This document shows, one piece after another, positions 17,362 to 26,769 of a stretch of 64,000 bases of DNA. The DNA comes from Christiangramia bathymodioli (GTDB lineage Bacteria; Bacteroidota; Bacteroidia; Flavobacteriales; Flavobacteriaceae): positions 310,001 to 374,000 of the forward strand of contig SRSL01000003.1 in NCBI GenBank assembly GCA_009735695.1, in the 5' to 3' direction. How positions within the stretch are numbered: the stretch's first letter is position 1; each line of letters opens with the position of its first letter. Below the pieces are notes generated by a model, which searched no databases, had not been told where the DNA came from, and worked only from the letters and a program-made list of their open reading frames with translations. The position numbers were made by a program, and so were the translations under genes.

Positions 17362-18995
17362 TAGTCGCTGTTTTCTTCAGAGGTTAAACGTTTATAGATG
17401 CCATTGGTCCACCCAAAACCATCCTGGGTAGGATATTCCCCGCCACCACTTTCTTTGGAAAGGTCTTCCACATTATACTTTTCAAGCATTTTATAAGTCC
17501 GGTCGTATACCTGGGAATTAAGCCGTGTCCACCTATCCTGAATGGTATCTGCCAGTTCAACATGGTCATAATTCCGAAGTCCCTTAATGGTGATCCATTG
17601 CAGGGGTGCCCAGCCATTGGGCGCATCCCATTGTTCACCTGTTTGATAGGGCGTTGCGACCACTCCGCCGGGTTTTAAGAAAACCTCTTCAACTTTTGCT
17701 GCGACTTCCATGGCCTGTTTTTTACTGGCGATCTCGAAAAAGAGTGGGTACAGGCCGGCGAGCGAGAATTTACCGGTGAACTGGTCTCTTCTGAAATTGT
17801 AATCAAGAAAGAATCCGGCCTTATCGTTCCAGAAATATTTTAAAATTGCCTCTTTTCTTTTTATTGCCTTTTCGTGGAATTCCCTCATTTTAGAATTTTC
17901 TTCAGCAAGGCCAGCAGCTCTGGAAATGGTAATTTCCAGATTATAAAGCAGAGAATTGAGATCCACAGGGAGTATATCGGTGGTTTGAATTGAACTTAAT
18001 TCCATTTCACCGTTTTCGCTTTCTTCCAGCCAACGGCTTGAATAGTCCCATCCAGATTCGGCTCCGGCCCGGAGATCCCGGTAAACCTGCTCCCGGGTTT
18101 TTTCAGGATAAAGCGCCACGGCTTTGTTGGCAGTTTCCACATCCTCCCGATAACTTTCTGGTCTTGGTGTCGCGAATTCATCCCAATATCGGTTAAGATA
18201 AACGTTCTCATTCACTTTCACCACCCGCTTGTTTGCCGTTTGTGTACCCAATCCGGCTTTTCCAGACATCCAGAATTCGTATTCCTTTTCAAGTTCGGGC
18301 AGATAGTCAACCAGCACCTGGTCGCCTTCCGCACTGGCGAGTAATTCAACCATCAGGGCAAAAAACGGGGGCTGAGAACGGCCCAGGTAATACGTTCGGT
18401 TTCCGTTAGGAATGAATCCGTATTCATTGATCAAAAAGGCGAAATTATCCACCATATGCCTAATGGTTTCAACTTCTCCATCTTCCAGCAGACCCAGCAT
18501 GGTAAAATAACTGTCCCAGTAATATACTTCCCGAAACCGACCTCCCGGTACGATATAAGGATTGGGAAGCGGAATCAAAGTTCCGGTCACCCGCTCATCG
18601 GCAGGTCGCTTCAGAACATCCCATAATTTGGTGATATGCATATTGATCGAGGAAGAATCGCTTTTATACTTCGAGGTGGCCTCCGGTAACTCAAAATGCT
18701 CGTTCACAAAAGAAGCTAAAGCGGCCTGAGAAGTATCTCCCAGGCTTTGATAGGCTTCTCTTATATAAGAAACCTCATAAACCGGCCGTGCATCCACGAA
18801 TGTCTTGCTATCTTCAAAGATTCTACCGGTTTGAACATCGTAAAAAAGATCACCATATAAATCTTCAGGAGGAAGGATCCTGGCCTCTTCAGCAACACCG
18901 GGTGATTTTGCAATTTTTTCAGCCTCGGTCTTGCAGGAGCAAACAATGAACAATAAAATTAGCCAGCTAAAATCAGAGGCTCGCAAAATTTTCAT
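17361..18995 (-). CDS. Trehalase lipoprotein (GH37)
   Basis: A 544-residue alpha,alpha-trehalase, splitting trehalose into two glucoses. The N-terminus is a lipoprotein signal ending ILLFIVCSCKTE, so the enzyme is probably tethered in the periplasm or outer membrane. GH37 signatures are both present: PGGRFREVYYWDSYF near residue 150 and QWDAPNGWAPLQ near 455. The catalytic pair should be the Asp in ESGWDYSSRW and the Glu in GGGEYPTQDGFGWTNG. It is followed by DUF1622 with a one-base overlap. Its glucose could feed the same sugar metabolism as the maltose locus 3 kb away. Confidence 0.95.
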   Translation of the reverse strand: MKILRASDFSWLILLFIVCSCKTEAEKIAKSPGVAEEARILPPEDLYGDLFYDVQTGRIFEDSKTFVDARPVYEVSYIREAYQSLGDTSQAALASFVNEHFELPEATSKYKSDSSSINMHITKLWDVLKRPADERVTGTLIPLPNPYIVPGGRFREVYYWDSYFTMLGLLEDGEVETIRHMVDNFAFLINEYGFIPNGNRTYYLGRSQPPFFALMVELLASAEGDQVLVDYLPELEKEYEFWMSGKAGLGTQTANKRVVKVNENVYLNRYWDEFATPRPESYREDVETANKAVALYPEKTREQVYRDLRAGAESGWDYSSRWLEESENGEMELSSIQTTDILPVDLNSLLYNLEITISRAAGLAEENSKMREFHEKAIKRKEAILKYFWNDKAGFFLDYNFRRDQFTGKFSLAGLYPLFFEIASKKQAMEVAAKVEEVFLKPGGVVATPYQTGEQWDAPNGWAPLQWITIKGLRNYDHVELADTIQDRWTRLNSQVYDRTYKMLEKYNVEDLSKESGGGEYPTQDGFGWTNGIYKRLTSEENSD

Positions 18996-19043
18996 TTCGA
19001 TTGGTTTATTCCTTAAATATAAAAGAATTTAAAGTTTAAGGGG

Positions 19044-19073
19044 TTTGGGAAAGCCGAAGTATTTCTATTTTTG
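19044..19073 (+). promoter_or_regulatory. Promoter of the GNAT gene
   Basis: TTTG at 19044-19047 and TATTTTTG at 19066-19073 with an 18-base spacer match the Bacteroidota promoter closely. The ATG at 19094 follows after 20 bases. Confidence 0.65.
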
Positions 19074-19093
19074 GTCAACTCTAAAAACTACAA

Positions 19094-19552
19094 ATGGAAA
19101 TAATCGAGTGGAAACCTGAACTGTCGCAAGCATTCAAAAAAATGAACCTTCAGTGGCTGGAAGAATTCTTTTGGGTAGAACCTCATGATGAAGAAGTACT
19201 GGGGAAACCTGAGACCTATATCATAGAACCGGGAGGAATGATCCTTTTCGTAAAGGAAAATGAGCAGATACTGGCTTGTGTTGCTTTTATGAAGATCGAA
19301 GACGGCATTTTTGAACTAACCAAAATGGCAGTGAAGCCTGAATATCGCGGGAAGAAAATCGGGCAATTTCTCATGAGGCATACCCTTGATTACGCCAGTG
19401 GACAGAAATGGAACAAACTGATCATCTACTCAAACCGAAAACTGGAAAACGCGATCTACCTTTATAAAAAATTCGGGTTTACAGAGATCCCTATCGAAGA
19501 AAATAATCCTTACAGCCGCGGAGACATTAAAATGCAGCTAAAGCTTTCTTAA
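19094..19552 (+). CDS. GNAT family N-acetyltransferase
   Basis: This 152-residue acetyl-CoA-dependent acyltransferase shows GNAT motif A in LTKMAVKPEYRGKKIGQFLMRHTLDYA-type sequence (the R-G-K-K-I-G loop binds the CoA pyrophosphate, residues about 85-110) and motif B in LYKKFGFTEIP near 125-135. The acceptor cannot be predicted. It stands alone with its own promoter. Confidence 0.9.
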   Translation: MEIIEWKPELSQAFKKMNLQWLEEFFWVEPHDEEVLGKPETYIIEPGGMILFVKENEQILACVAFMKIEDGIFELTKMAVKPEYRGKKIGQFLMRHTLDYASGQKWNKLIIYSNRKLENAIYLYKKFGFTEIPIEENNPYSRGDIKMQLKLS

Positions 19553-19613
19553 ATCTTTATTAATCAGGAATTAGAGAGTAATAACTTTTTTACTTTTAAA
19601 ACAAAACCTGATT

Positions 19614-20432
19614 ATGAGACATATTATAGCACTTATTTCAATTAGCCTGTGTCTGGCCGGTTGTAAAAATGAAAAGAAAAACACCAGCGAAGAACCTATA
19701 GCCGACGCGAAAGTAGAAAATACTGAAGTTAACACTGGCGACGAATATGCGGGCATACAGGACCTGCAAATCATGCCTATTTCTCATGCTACGGCAGTAT
19801 TCAAATGGGGCGACCAGGTGTTCTATACCGATCCGGTTGGAGGAGCCAGTGCCTTCGAGGGAAAACCAGCCGCAGATTTCGTCCTTGTCACCGATATTCA
19901 TGGGGACCATATGAATGCTGAAACTCTTCAGGCGTTGAATTTAGGCGACACCAAGATCATCGTACCTAAAGCAGTGCAGGAAAAGCTCCCATCTGAACTT
20001 AATTCTAACCTCATCGTAATGAATAATGGCGAGAGCAAAGAACATATGGGATTTAACATTAGGGCGATACCCATGTATAACCTGCCTCAGTCACAGGATG
20101 CAATGCACGTTAAAGGCCGCGGAAATGGATATGTGATCGAAAAGAATGGAAAAAGACTTTATATTTCAGGAGATACCGAGGATATCCCGGAGATGAGAAA
20201 CCTAAAGAATATAGATGTAGCCCTGGTTTCCATGAACCTGCCATATACCATGCCGGTAGATCAGGCAGCAGACGGTGTATTGGCCTTTCAACCTAAAAAA
20301 GTGATTCCTTATCACTATCGAGGGAAAGATGGGTTTGCAGATGTGGAAAAATTCAAGCAACTGGTGAATGAAGGAAACAAAGATATTGAAGTTGAATTAT
20401 TGGATTGGTATCCAGAGAAAGACAGTAAATAA
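19614..20432 (+). CDS. MBL-fold metal-dependent hydrolase, lipoprotein (UPF0173-like)
   Basis: A 272-residue protein with a lipoprotein signal (ISISLCLAGCKNEKK, Cys at about 17) and a metallo-beta-lactamase fold. Metal motifs are VTDIHGDHMN (a D-x-H-x-D-H version of HxHxDH), ISGDTED and IPYHYRG. The ISHATAVFKWGDQVFYTDPVGG strand pair is typical of UPF0173/UlaG-like hydrolases. It is probably an envelope-located hydrolase of unknown substrate. No linked partner is evident. Confidence 0.88.
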   Translation: MRHIIALISISLCLAGCKNEKKNTSEEPIADAKVENTEVNTGDEYAGIQDLQIMPISHATAVFKWGDQVFYTDPVGGASAFEGKPAADFVLVTDIHGDHMNAETLQALNLGDTKIIVPKAVQEKLPSELNSNLIVMNNGESKEHMGFNIRAIPMYNLPQSQDAMHVKGRGNGYVIEKNGKRLYISGDTEDIPEMRNLKNIDVALVSMNLPYTMPVDQAADGVLAFQPKKVIPYHYRGKDGFADVEKFKQLVNEGNKDIEVELLDWYPEKDSK

Positions 20433-20540
20433 AAACTGTCTCCCATAAAGGCTGGCGTAAATCTACCCTATAAAATTTTTCGTTGGCTAATTCAAATTTA
20501 GTAGTGATTCTACGCGGGTGTCTTTAAAAGGAGACAGCTT
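20433..20540. repeat. Short element bounded by 11-bp inverted repeats
   Basis: AAACTGTCTCC (20433-20443) and its near complement GGAGACAGCTT (20530-20540) match at 10 of 11 positions and enclose 86 bases without an ORF. It begins directly after the stop of the MBL-fold gene. It could be a MITE or the two ends of a lost insertion sequence. No clear target-site duplication is visible. The rest of the gap to 20660 is AT-rich with nothing recognised. Confidence 0.35.
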
Positions 20541-20661
20541 GAACTTTTAACACGAAATAGTACATTAAGATAAGGAATCCTCTGATATTTAACAAAATAA
20601 CCCGTATTATTTTTTAGTATTTTGCAAAAATATTTCATTGTTAATAGTAAAATAATCAATA

Positions 20662-20686
20662 AAAGCCCTGTTCACGGGGCTTTTTC
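20662..20686. terminator. Bidirectional terminator
   Basis: AAAGCCCTG / CGGGGCTTT hairpin with T runs on either strand. It lies just after the stop of the 70-residue minus-strand gene and may also end any read-through from the MBL-fold gene. Confidence 0.7.
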
Positions 20687-20690
20687 TTAT

Positions 20691-20903
20691 TTAAGCATTA
20701 CAGCATTTTGTAAGTTTGATTGTACAAGGCCGATGGTTAGGTAGAGACATATGAATATCCTTAACGCGATATTCTATAAAATGATCATTTAATTCTTCTT
20801 TTCCTGATAAAACCGGATATTCTACTGTATCTGGGGCAACACTAACCTTTGCGCTAATGGAGATGAAGATGATGGCAACTAGAACGAGATGAATTCTTTT
20901 CAT
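20691..20903 (-). CDS. Small secreted protein, hypothetical
   Basis: A 70-residue product with a hydrophobic N-terminus (MKRIHLVLVAIIFISISAKV) that looks like a signal peptide, followed by about 48 polar residues ending HRPCTIKLTKCCNA with three Cys. I place the start at 20903; a frame extension of 14 codons upstream is not needed. A terminator follows directly, which supports a real transcript. I do not recognise the family. Confidence 0.5.
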   Translation of the reverse strand: MKRIHLVLVAIIFISISAKVSVAPDTVEYPVLSGKEELNDHFIEYRVKDIHMSLPNHRPCTIKLTKCCNA

Positions 20904-21030
20904 GATGATGTTTAAATGATTGATTGTACTTAAAAGACGAACCAAAAACCTCTTCGTTACACTAAACCCGAAATTTTATAAATTTTATAAGCCTCTAATT
21001 CAATATTTTAACTTTAAAATTAATTAGCAC

Positions 21031-21059
21031 AAAAAAAATGCCGCTATTCAGCGGCATTT
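21031..21059 (-). terminator. Terminator after the GH13 pair
   Basis: Minus-strand hairpin ATGCCGCT / AGCGGCAT with a five-base... loop GAATA-type (21045-21050) followed by eight T, 23 bases after the GH13 stop. Confidence 0.85.
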
Positions 21060-21081
21060 AAAAAATTGGGAAAATAAATTC

Positions 21082-22530
21082 TTATTCAGTTTCGGTCCTG
21101 GTTAGAATTTTATATTCCCAGGGCCTGAATTCCATTTTCTCCCCGGCCTCTAGTTCTAGTTTTCCACCATTCATATAATCTGAATAGCTTCCATTAAGAT
21201 CAAGCGTAAAAGACGCCGGTTTAGCGCTCATATTCGCGATATACACCAGCTCCTCTCCTGCATTTTGTCTTTTGAAAGCCAATATGCTTTCTTCAGAAGA
21301 ACTTTCAACGTTCGTATAAGAAGCCGCATTCTTTCCTCCATGCAGGGCAGGATTCGAATTCTTAAGTTCTCCAAGCTTTTCAAGAATTGGATACATTTTT
21401 CCTTTTGTTTTTGGAATCGTGTCCTTTTCAAAGAACTTCAGGCGTTTCTCCATATCATATTCCATCCCGCTGTAGATAAGCGGCATTCCGGGAATGGTAT
21501 AGCTCATGGCTACCATGGCTTCTGAAGCATCTCCCATTCGCTCCTTGATGGTACCGTTCCAGCTATTCTCATCATGGTTGGTAACGAAGTTCATTAGGAA
21601 ATCATCTTCCTGGTAAGTGGTATCGATCTTCTTCATATAATCATCCCATTCCTTGGCTGAAGCTTTTCCCTGGGCGATACTGTTCATGATATGATGACCT
21701 TCCCAGTTGTAACCCATATCGAATGCATTTTCGAACAGGTCTTTATCTTCCGATTCGGCCAGCATGAAGACCGGTTTAATTTTCTTCATTTCGGTTACGG
21801 CATTCTCCCAGAAATCGGTTGGAACCTCACCAGCAACATCGGCTCTAAAACCGTCAATATCATGCTCTCTTACCCAGAAAAGCATATCCTCGGTCATTGC
21901 ATTCCTGAGGCCTTCGTTGTCATAGTTGAGATCAGCAACATCGGTCCAGCCCCAGGATTCTCCTGTAGCCGGATTGAGCGGATCAACTGGCTCTCCTTTT
22001 TCATTTTGGGTATACCACTCAGGGTGTTCCTCCAGCCACTTATGATCCCAGCCAGTATGATTCGCCACCCAGTCCAGGATCACATAGATCCCATTTTCAT
22101 GAGCGGTTTTTACCAGTTGGTCAAAATCTTCCATGGTCCCGTAATCTTCGTGAACCTTGGTATAATCTGAAACCGCATAGTAACTTCCCAGGTATTTTTT
22201 TCGTTCTTCAGGATCTTCAATATCTTCTACATTAAGGTCTCCTTTGGCCTTTCGGTTTTTCATCGAAATAGGATGCACCGGCATCAACCAGATAATCTTA
22301 ACTCCAAGATCTTTAAGTTGAGGAATATCCTTGGTGAATGCATCAAAAGTTCCTTCAGGAGAATACTGCCTGATGTTCGCCTCGTAGATGACGGCAGATT
22401 CAAGCATGTCGTAATTAACCGGATCCAGTTGGGCCGACTCTTTCTCTTCGGCCTGTACTTCGTTTTTAGGTTCATCCTTGCATGAAATAAGCAGGGACAT
22501 GAACAGAAGCATTAAAAATATTCGTTTCAT
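21082..22530 (-). CDS. Alpha-amylase family lipoprotein (GH13)
   Basis: A 482-residue GH13 enzyme with a lipoprotein signal (MKRIFLMLLFMSLLISCKDE). The four GH13 regions are present: DWVANH (I), GFRADVAG with the nucleophile Asp near residue 227 (II), MLAESED with the acid/base Glu (III) and FVTNHDEN (IV). The C-terminal beta domain is short. As a lipoprotein next to a SusA-like enzyme and the maltose phosphorylase operon, it probably trims alpha-glucans to small sugars in the periplasm or on the outer membrane. It follows the SusA-like gene by 22 bases and ends at a strong terminator. Confidence 0.93.
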   Translation of the reverse strand: MKRIFLMLLFMSLLISCKDEPKNEVQAEEKESAQLDPVNYDMLESAVIYEANIRQYSPEGTFDAFTKDIPQLKDLGVKIIWLMPVHPISMKNRKAKGDLNVEDIEDPEERKKYLGSYYAVSDYTKVHEDYGTMEDFDQLVKTAHENGIYVILDWVANHTGWDHKWLEEHPEWYTQNEKGEPVDPLNPATGESWGWTDVADLNYDNEGLRNAMTEDMLFWVREHDIDGFRADVAGEVPTDFWENAVTEMKKIKPVFMLAESEDKDLFENAFDMGYNWEGHHIMNSIAQGKASAKEWDDYMKKIDTTYQEDDFLMNFVTNHDENSWNGTIKERMGDASEAMVAMSYTIPGMPLIYSGMEYDMEKRLKFFEKDTIPKTKGKMYPILEKLGELKNSNPALHGGKNAASYTNVESSSEESILAFKRQNAGEELVYIANMSAKPASFTLDLNGSYSDYMNGGKLELEAGEKMEFRPWEYKILTRTETE

Positions 22531-22552
22531 AAATTCAGTTTTAAAAGTATAA

Positions 22553-24412
22553 TTAGTTCAATTTGGTACTTAAGAAGTAGGCGCCTCGCCCGGGCAATTC
22601 CAGTTTATCATCCCACTTAATGATCTCACCGGTGACTACATTCCTTAACTGAGCATCCTGTAATCCTAATTCAGAAAAACGATCCAGTTCCAACTGGTTT
22701 TTTTCTTCATTCTTATTAAGGATTAAAACCACGGTTTCATCACCGGCAGTTCTCGAAATCAGGTAGGTGCCATCTTCAGGAGCAAAATGTTTGGTTTCTC
22801 CTTTTTGAATAGCTTCACTGTTCTTGCGATAATTGAGCAGTGTTTTAAGGAAAGTCTGCATATCCTTTTGTTCTGCGGAAAGACCTTTGCCGGTAAAGGC
22901 GTTCACCTCACTGCCAGTCCAGCCGCCGGGGAAATCGGTTCTGATCAAGCCATGATCTCCCGGTTTCTCACTGTCATCCATCAAAATTTCGGTTCCATAA
23001 TATACCTGGACGATACGCGGCAGCGTAAGGATGTAACTCAGTGCCATTTTGGTGTTAGGAACATCCTCCTTAAGCTGAGTATAAATTCGGCTCATATCAT
23101 GATTATCGGGAAAAATGAGGATATCCTCTGGCGACGCGTACGCGAAATCATTGGCCAGGCCGTCGTACATTTTTATCAATCCGGTTCCCCAGCTTTCTTC
23201 CTCATTCAACGCCTGTACGATATTGGTTTGCATGGCAAAATCCATCGTAGACCTTAAATTCGAATCATACGCATTATCCACTCCATCCTGCCAGTATCTG
23301 ATCAATAAAGGATTATTGCTCCATTCTTCCCCAACAATGTTGAAATTAGGATATTCTTTCATGATCGCTCCGGCCCATTCCCCCATGAATTCCTTATCCG
23401 GGTAAGGGTAGGTATCCTGGCGAATGCCACCAAGACCCAGTTGCTCAACCCACCAGATGCTGTTCTGTATGATATATTTAGCCATAAAAGGATTGCGTTG
23501 GTTAAGATCTGGCATAGTTCGAACGAACCAGCCATCATTCATCCTCTTTTTATCATAATCTGAAGCGTAAAGATCCTGGTTGGTGGTTCTTCGATGATTG
23601 GAATAAACGACCTCCTCTCCCTCTTCAAATCGCTCCTGAAAATTCACCCAGTCATCAAATGGAAGATCTTTCATCCACCAGTGCTCTACCCCTGAATGGT
23701 TGGCTACCTGATCCATGATGATCTTAATTCCTTTTTCCCGGGCTTTTTCTGAAAGCTCCAGGTACTCGTCCATAGTTCCAAAACGAGGGTCTACCCGATA
23801 GAAATCGGTCATGGCATAGCCATGATATGAACCCGATTTCATATCGTTGATCAACAAAGGTGAAGACCAGATCGCGGTAAAGCCCATCTCGTCTATATAA
23901 TCGAGGTGGTCGATAATTCCGCGAATATCTCCGCCATGACGCGCGTAGTCATCAGAGCGATCAATTGTTTTTTCATTCAGGGTTTTGTCCACATCATTCG
24001 ATGGATCACCGTTCGCAAAACGATCGGGCGTGATCAGGTAAATCGCATCGGTATTATCGAAACCAGTGAAATGTTCCTCAGGCCTGGTTCGTTCTTTTAA
24101 TTCATATTCATAGGTCATCTCTTGGCCTTCAGGGTTTTCAAAAACAAGGTTCAGAAATCCTGGTTTTGCCGAACCGGATATTTCAAGGTCTATGAAGAGA
24201 TAATTCGGGCTATCAGCCTGGTGAACCTTTTGGATACTTACACCCGGATAGTCAAGACGTGGTTCAAAATTACCCACATTTTCCCCGTGCACGAGCAGCT
24301 GCAGACCTGAATCTTCAAAGCCGATCCACCAGTGTGGTGGTTCAACCCGCTCTATCTGGGCCTGGCTGCCGAAGCCTATTAAAAGGCAAAAAACTATTAT
24401 CAATTTTTTCAT
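22553..24412 (-). CDS. SusA-like neopullulanase/cyclomaltodextrinase (GH13)
   Basis: A 619-residue protein with a Sec signal (MKKLIIVFCLLIGFGSQAQ) and no lipid-attachment Cys, so it is probably periplasmic. An N-terminal immunoglobulin-like cyclomaltodextrinase domain (residues about 20-105, PPHWWIGFEDSGLQLLVHG) precedes the TIM barrel. GH13 motifs are DQVANH, GIRQDTYPY (nucleophile near 330), NIVGEEW and FPDNHD; Gln replaces the usual Phe/Val before the nucleophile. The layout is that of SusA of the Bacteroides starch system, which cleaves imported maltooligosaccharides. It starts 16 bases after the terminator that follows GH65. Confidence 0.93.
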   Translation of the reverse strand: MKKLIIVFCLLIGFGSQAQIERVEPPHWWIGFEDSGLQLLVHGENVGNFEPRLDYPGVSIQKVHQADSPNYLFIDLEISGSAKPGFLNLVFENPEGQEMTYEYELKERTRPEEHFTGFDNTDAIYLITPDRFANGDPSNDVDKTLNEKTIDRSDDYARHGGDIRGIIDHLDYIDEMGFTAIWSSPLLINDMKSGSYHGYAMTDFYRVDPRFGTMDEYLELSEKAREKGIKIIMDQVANHSGVEHWWMKDLPFDDWVNFQERFEEGEEVVYSNHRRTTNQDLYASDYDKKRMNDGWFVRTMPDLNQRNPFMAKYIIQNSIWWVEQLGLGGIRQDTYPYPDKEFMGEWAGAIMKEYPNFNIVGEEWSNNPLLIRYWQDGVDNAYDSNLRSTMDFAMQTNIVQALNEEESWGTGLIKMYDGLANDFAYASPEDILIFPDNHDMSRIYTQLKEDVPNTKMALSYILTLPRIVQVYYGTEILMDDSEKPGDHGLIRTDFPGGWTGSEVNAFTGKGLSAEQKDMQTFLKTLLNYRKNSEAIQKGETKHFAPEDGTYLISRTAGDETVVLILNKNEEKNQLELDRFSELGLQDAQLRNVVTGEIIKWDDKLELPGRGAYFLSTKLN

Positions 24413-24427
24413 GATGGTCTAATATTT

Positions 24428-24457
24428 AAAAAGGCTATCCGCATAGCGAATAGCCTT
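24428..24457 (-). terminator. Internal terminator between GH65 and the SusA-like gene
   Basis: Minus-strand hairpin with stem AAGGCTAT / ATAGCCTT, an inner CGC/GCG stem and loop TAT, followed by five T. It separates the transporter-pgmB-GH65 operon from the GH13 pair, perhaps with partial read-through, since no promoter is seen in the 15 bases before the SusA-like start. Confidence 0.8.
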
Positions 24458-24462
24458 CTAAT

Positions 24463-26769
24463 TTAAGCACTTATCCTGTTATTTGGTTCTACCGTCAACT
24501 CTTTTCCGTTCACGATAATATCAAGAGAATCTTCGCCTTCAAGGATGAATTCGGTCTTTTGGGCCGAAACCTCAACCATTAAAATCCGATCCCTGAAATT
24601 CACTTTGAAACTATAGGCTTTCCAGCGATCAGGAATCTGAGGTTTGAAGGATAATTTATCATTTTCAACCCTCATTCCGCCAAAACCTTCTACGATGCTC
24701 ATCCAGGTTCCGGCCATACTTGTGATGTGGCAGCCCTGCTCTACTTCTTTATTGTAGTCATCAAGGTCTAATCGTGAAGTTCTCAGGTAGAACTCGTAGG
24801 CCTGTCCCATCCTTCCAAGCACAGCAGCCTGGATACTATGCACACAAGGTGAAAGAGATGATTCATGTACCGTTAGCGGCTCGTAAAAATCGAAATGCTT
24901 CTCCAGGTCTTTCTTGCTGAAATGATCTTCGAAGAAATAGAAGCCCTGCAACACATCGGCCTGCTTGATATAGCAGGACCTCAAAATGCGGTCCCAACTC
25001 CATTTCTGATTGATAGGCCGTTGTTTTTTATCAAGCTTTTCTACAGGTACGATCTCTTTATCAAGAAAACCATCCTGCTGCAGGTACACTCCATGCTTTT
25101 CAGAATACGGCAGATACATTTGTTCAGCAACCTCTTTCCAGTCGGCGATCTCACCTTCATTTAGAGAAACATGGCTCATGATGCGGTGATAGTCATCTTC
25201 ATAACCATCTTTAACCTTATCGATCATTTCGAGGCAATACTCGATACACCATTTTGCGATATAATTCGTATACCAGTTATTATTGACATTATTCTCATAC
25301 TCGTTGGGCCCGGTCACCCCAAGGATCACATATTTATTCTTTGGTTCACTGAAATTAGCTCTCTGGTGCCAGAACCTCGCGATTGCAATCATGACCTCCA
25401 GCCCCATTTCAGGAATATAATCGAAATCTCCGGTAAAGCGGACGTAGTTATAAATGGCAAAAACCATGGCCCCATTCCTGTGAATTTCCTCAAATGTGAT
25501 CTCCCATTCGTTATGGCTTTCCTCGCCATTCATGGTCACCATAGGGTATAAAGCCGCCCCTTTACTGAAACCTAGTTTTTCAGCATTTTCCTGTGCCTTT
25601 TCCAGGTGGTTGAAGCGATAGGTCAATAAATTCCTTGCCACCTGCTGATCTTTGGTAGCCATATAAAAAGGAATACAATAGGCTTCGGTATCCCAGTAGG
25701 TGCTTCCCCCGTATTTTTCACCGGTAAATCCTTTAGGGCCAATGTTCAGCCTTTCGTCTTTCCCAAGATAGGTTTGATTAAGCTGAAAAATATTGAAACG
25801 AATTCCCTGCTGGGCCTTAACATCTCCTGAAATAGTAATATCGGCCATTTCCCAGATCTTAGCCCAGGCCTCCTTTTGTTCGGCTTTCAACTTTTCAAAA
25901 CCTGAATCGATCGCCTGATCGAGATTATTTTTAGCTGCCTGAATCAGTTCATTCTTTGGATGATTCATATCAGAAACATAACCCGCAAATTTTTTGATCC
26001 CGGCAGTTTCTCCCTTTTCTACTGAAAAAGAATATTCAAAAGAAACCCGGTCTTCATCGCTTCTGGCCTCTGGTTTCAGGTCAATCTTACTCCCATTCTT
26101 AAAAACCTGGGACTGCATATAGGTACCAACATTGAATCCGGTTTTTAAGGTCCTGGAAACAATAAAAGCTCGTTCTTCTTCGGCTTTAACCTCGAGAGTT
26201 TCCCAGAATCGTTCTTCCCAGTTCGCATCGGTATTGGTAATGCTTCCATCCAGGTAAGGATCAAAACGAATATCTGCATCTCGATTTAATGGTGTTACCT
26301 CGTACTCTATCGCTCCCAATTCATCATTTACGATGGAAACAAATCGAATAGCTTCAACCCGGATCTCTATTCCGTTTGGTAATTCAGCTTCAAAGCTCCT
26401 GGCGAGGTAACCTTCTTTCATATTAAGTTCCCGCCTGAAATTTTTCACCTTTTTACAGGTGTACAGGTCTAACTGCTCTTCATTTACAAAAACATTGATC
26501 CCAATCCAGTTAGGAGCATTCAGAACTTTGGCGAAATATTCTGGATAGCCGTTCTTCCACCAGCCTACTTTGGTCTTATCTGGGTAATAAACCCCGCCTA
26601 TATAGCTTCCCTGGAAGCTTGGCCCCGAATAATGCTCCTCAAAATTGGCTCGCTGGCCCATGGCTCCATTCCCGATACTGAAAAGGCTCTCAGAAGATTT
26701 AACCCTTCCCGCATCGAAGTCTTCCTCAATAATAGACCACTCGTTCGGTTTTATATAATCTTGATTCAT
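24463..26769 (-). CDS. GH65 sugar phosphorylase, probably maltose phosphorylase
   Basis: A 768-residue GH65 enzyme without a signal peptide, hence cytoplasmic. It has the family N-terminal beta-sandwich (LFSIGNGAMGQRANFEE; AEAIRFVSIVNDE), the (alpha/alpha)6 barrel with SHNEWEITFEEIHRNGAM holding the general-acid Glu near residue 428, and a C-terminal jelly roll. TYWDTEAYCIPFY is the usual substrate block. GH65 phosphorylases turn maltose and phosphate into glucose and beta-glucose 1-phosphate; the directly linked beta-phosphoglucomutase needs exactly that product. Kojibiose or trehalose phosphorylase cannot be excluded by sequence, but the starch locus favours maltose. Its start overlaps the pgmB stop by one base. 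Confidence 0.93.
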   Translation of the reverse strand: MNQDYIKPNEWSIIEEDFDAGRVKSSESLFSIGNGAMGQRANFEEHYSGPSFQGSYIGGVYYPDKTKVGWWKNGYPEYFAKVLNAPNWIGINVFVNEEQLDLYTCKKVKNFRRELNMKEGYLARSFEAELPNGIEIRVEAIRFVSIVNDELGAIEYEVTPLNRDADIRFDPYLDGSITNTDANWEERFWETLEVKAEEERAFIVSRTLKTGFNVGTYMQSQVFKNGSKIDLKPEARSDEDRVSFEYSFSVEKGETAGIKKFAGYVSDMNHPKNELIQAAKNNLDQAIDSGFEKLKAEQKEAWAKIWEMADITISGDVKAQQGIRFNIFQLNQTYLGKDERLNIGPKGFTGEKYGGSTYWDTEAYCIPFYMATKDQQVARNLLTYRFNHLEKAQENAEKLGFSKGAALYPMVTMNGEESHNEWEITFEEIHRNGAMVFAIYNYVRFTGDFDYIPEMGLEVMIAIARFWHQRANFSEPKNKYVILGVTGPNEYENNVNNNWYTNYIAKWCIEYCLEMIDKVKDGYEDDYHRIMSHVSLNEGEIADWKEVAEQMYLPYSEKHGVYLQQDGFLDKEIVPVEKLDKKQRPINQKWSWDRILRSCYIKQADVLQGFYFFEDHFSKKDLEKHFDFYEPLTVHESSLSPCVHSIQAAVLGRMGQAYEFYLRTSRLDLDDYNKEVEQGCHITSMAGTWMSIVEGFGGMRVENDKLSFKPQIPDRWKAYSFKVNFRDRILMVEVSAQKTEFILEGEDSLDIIVNGKELTVEPNNRISA

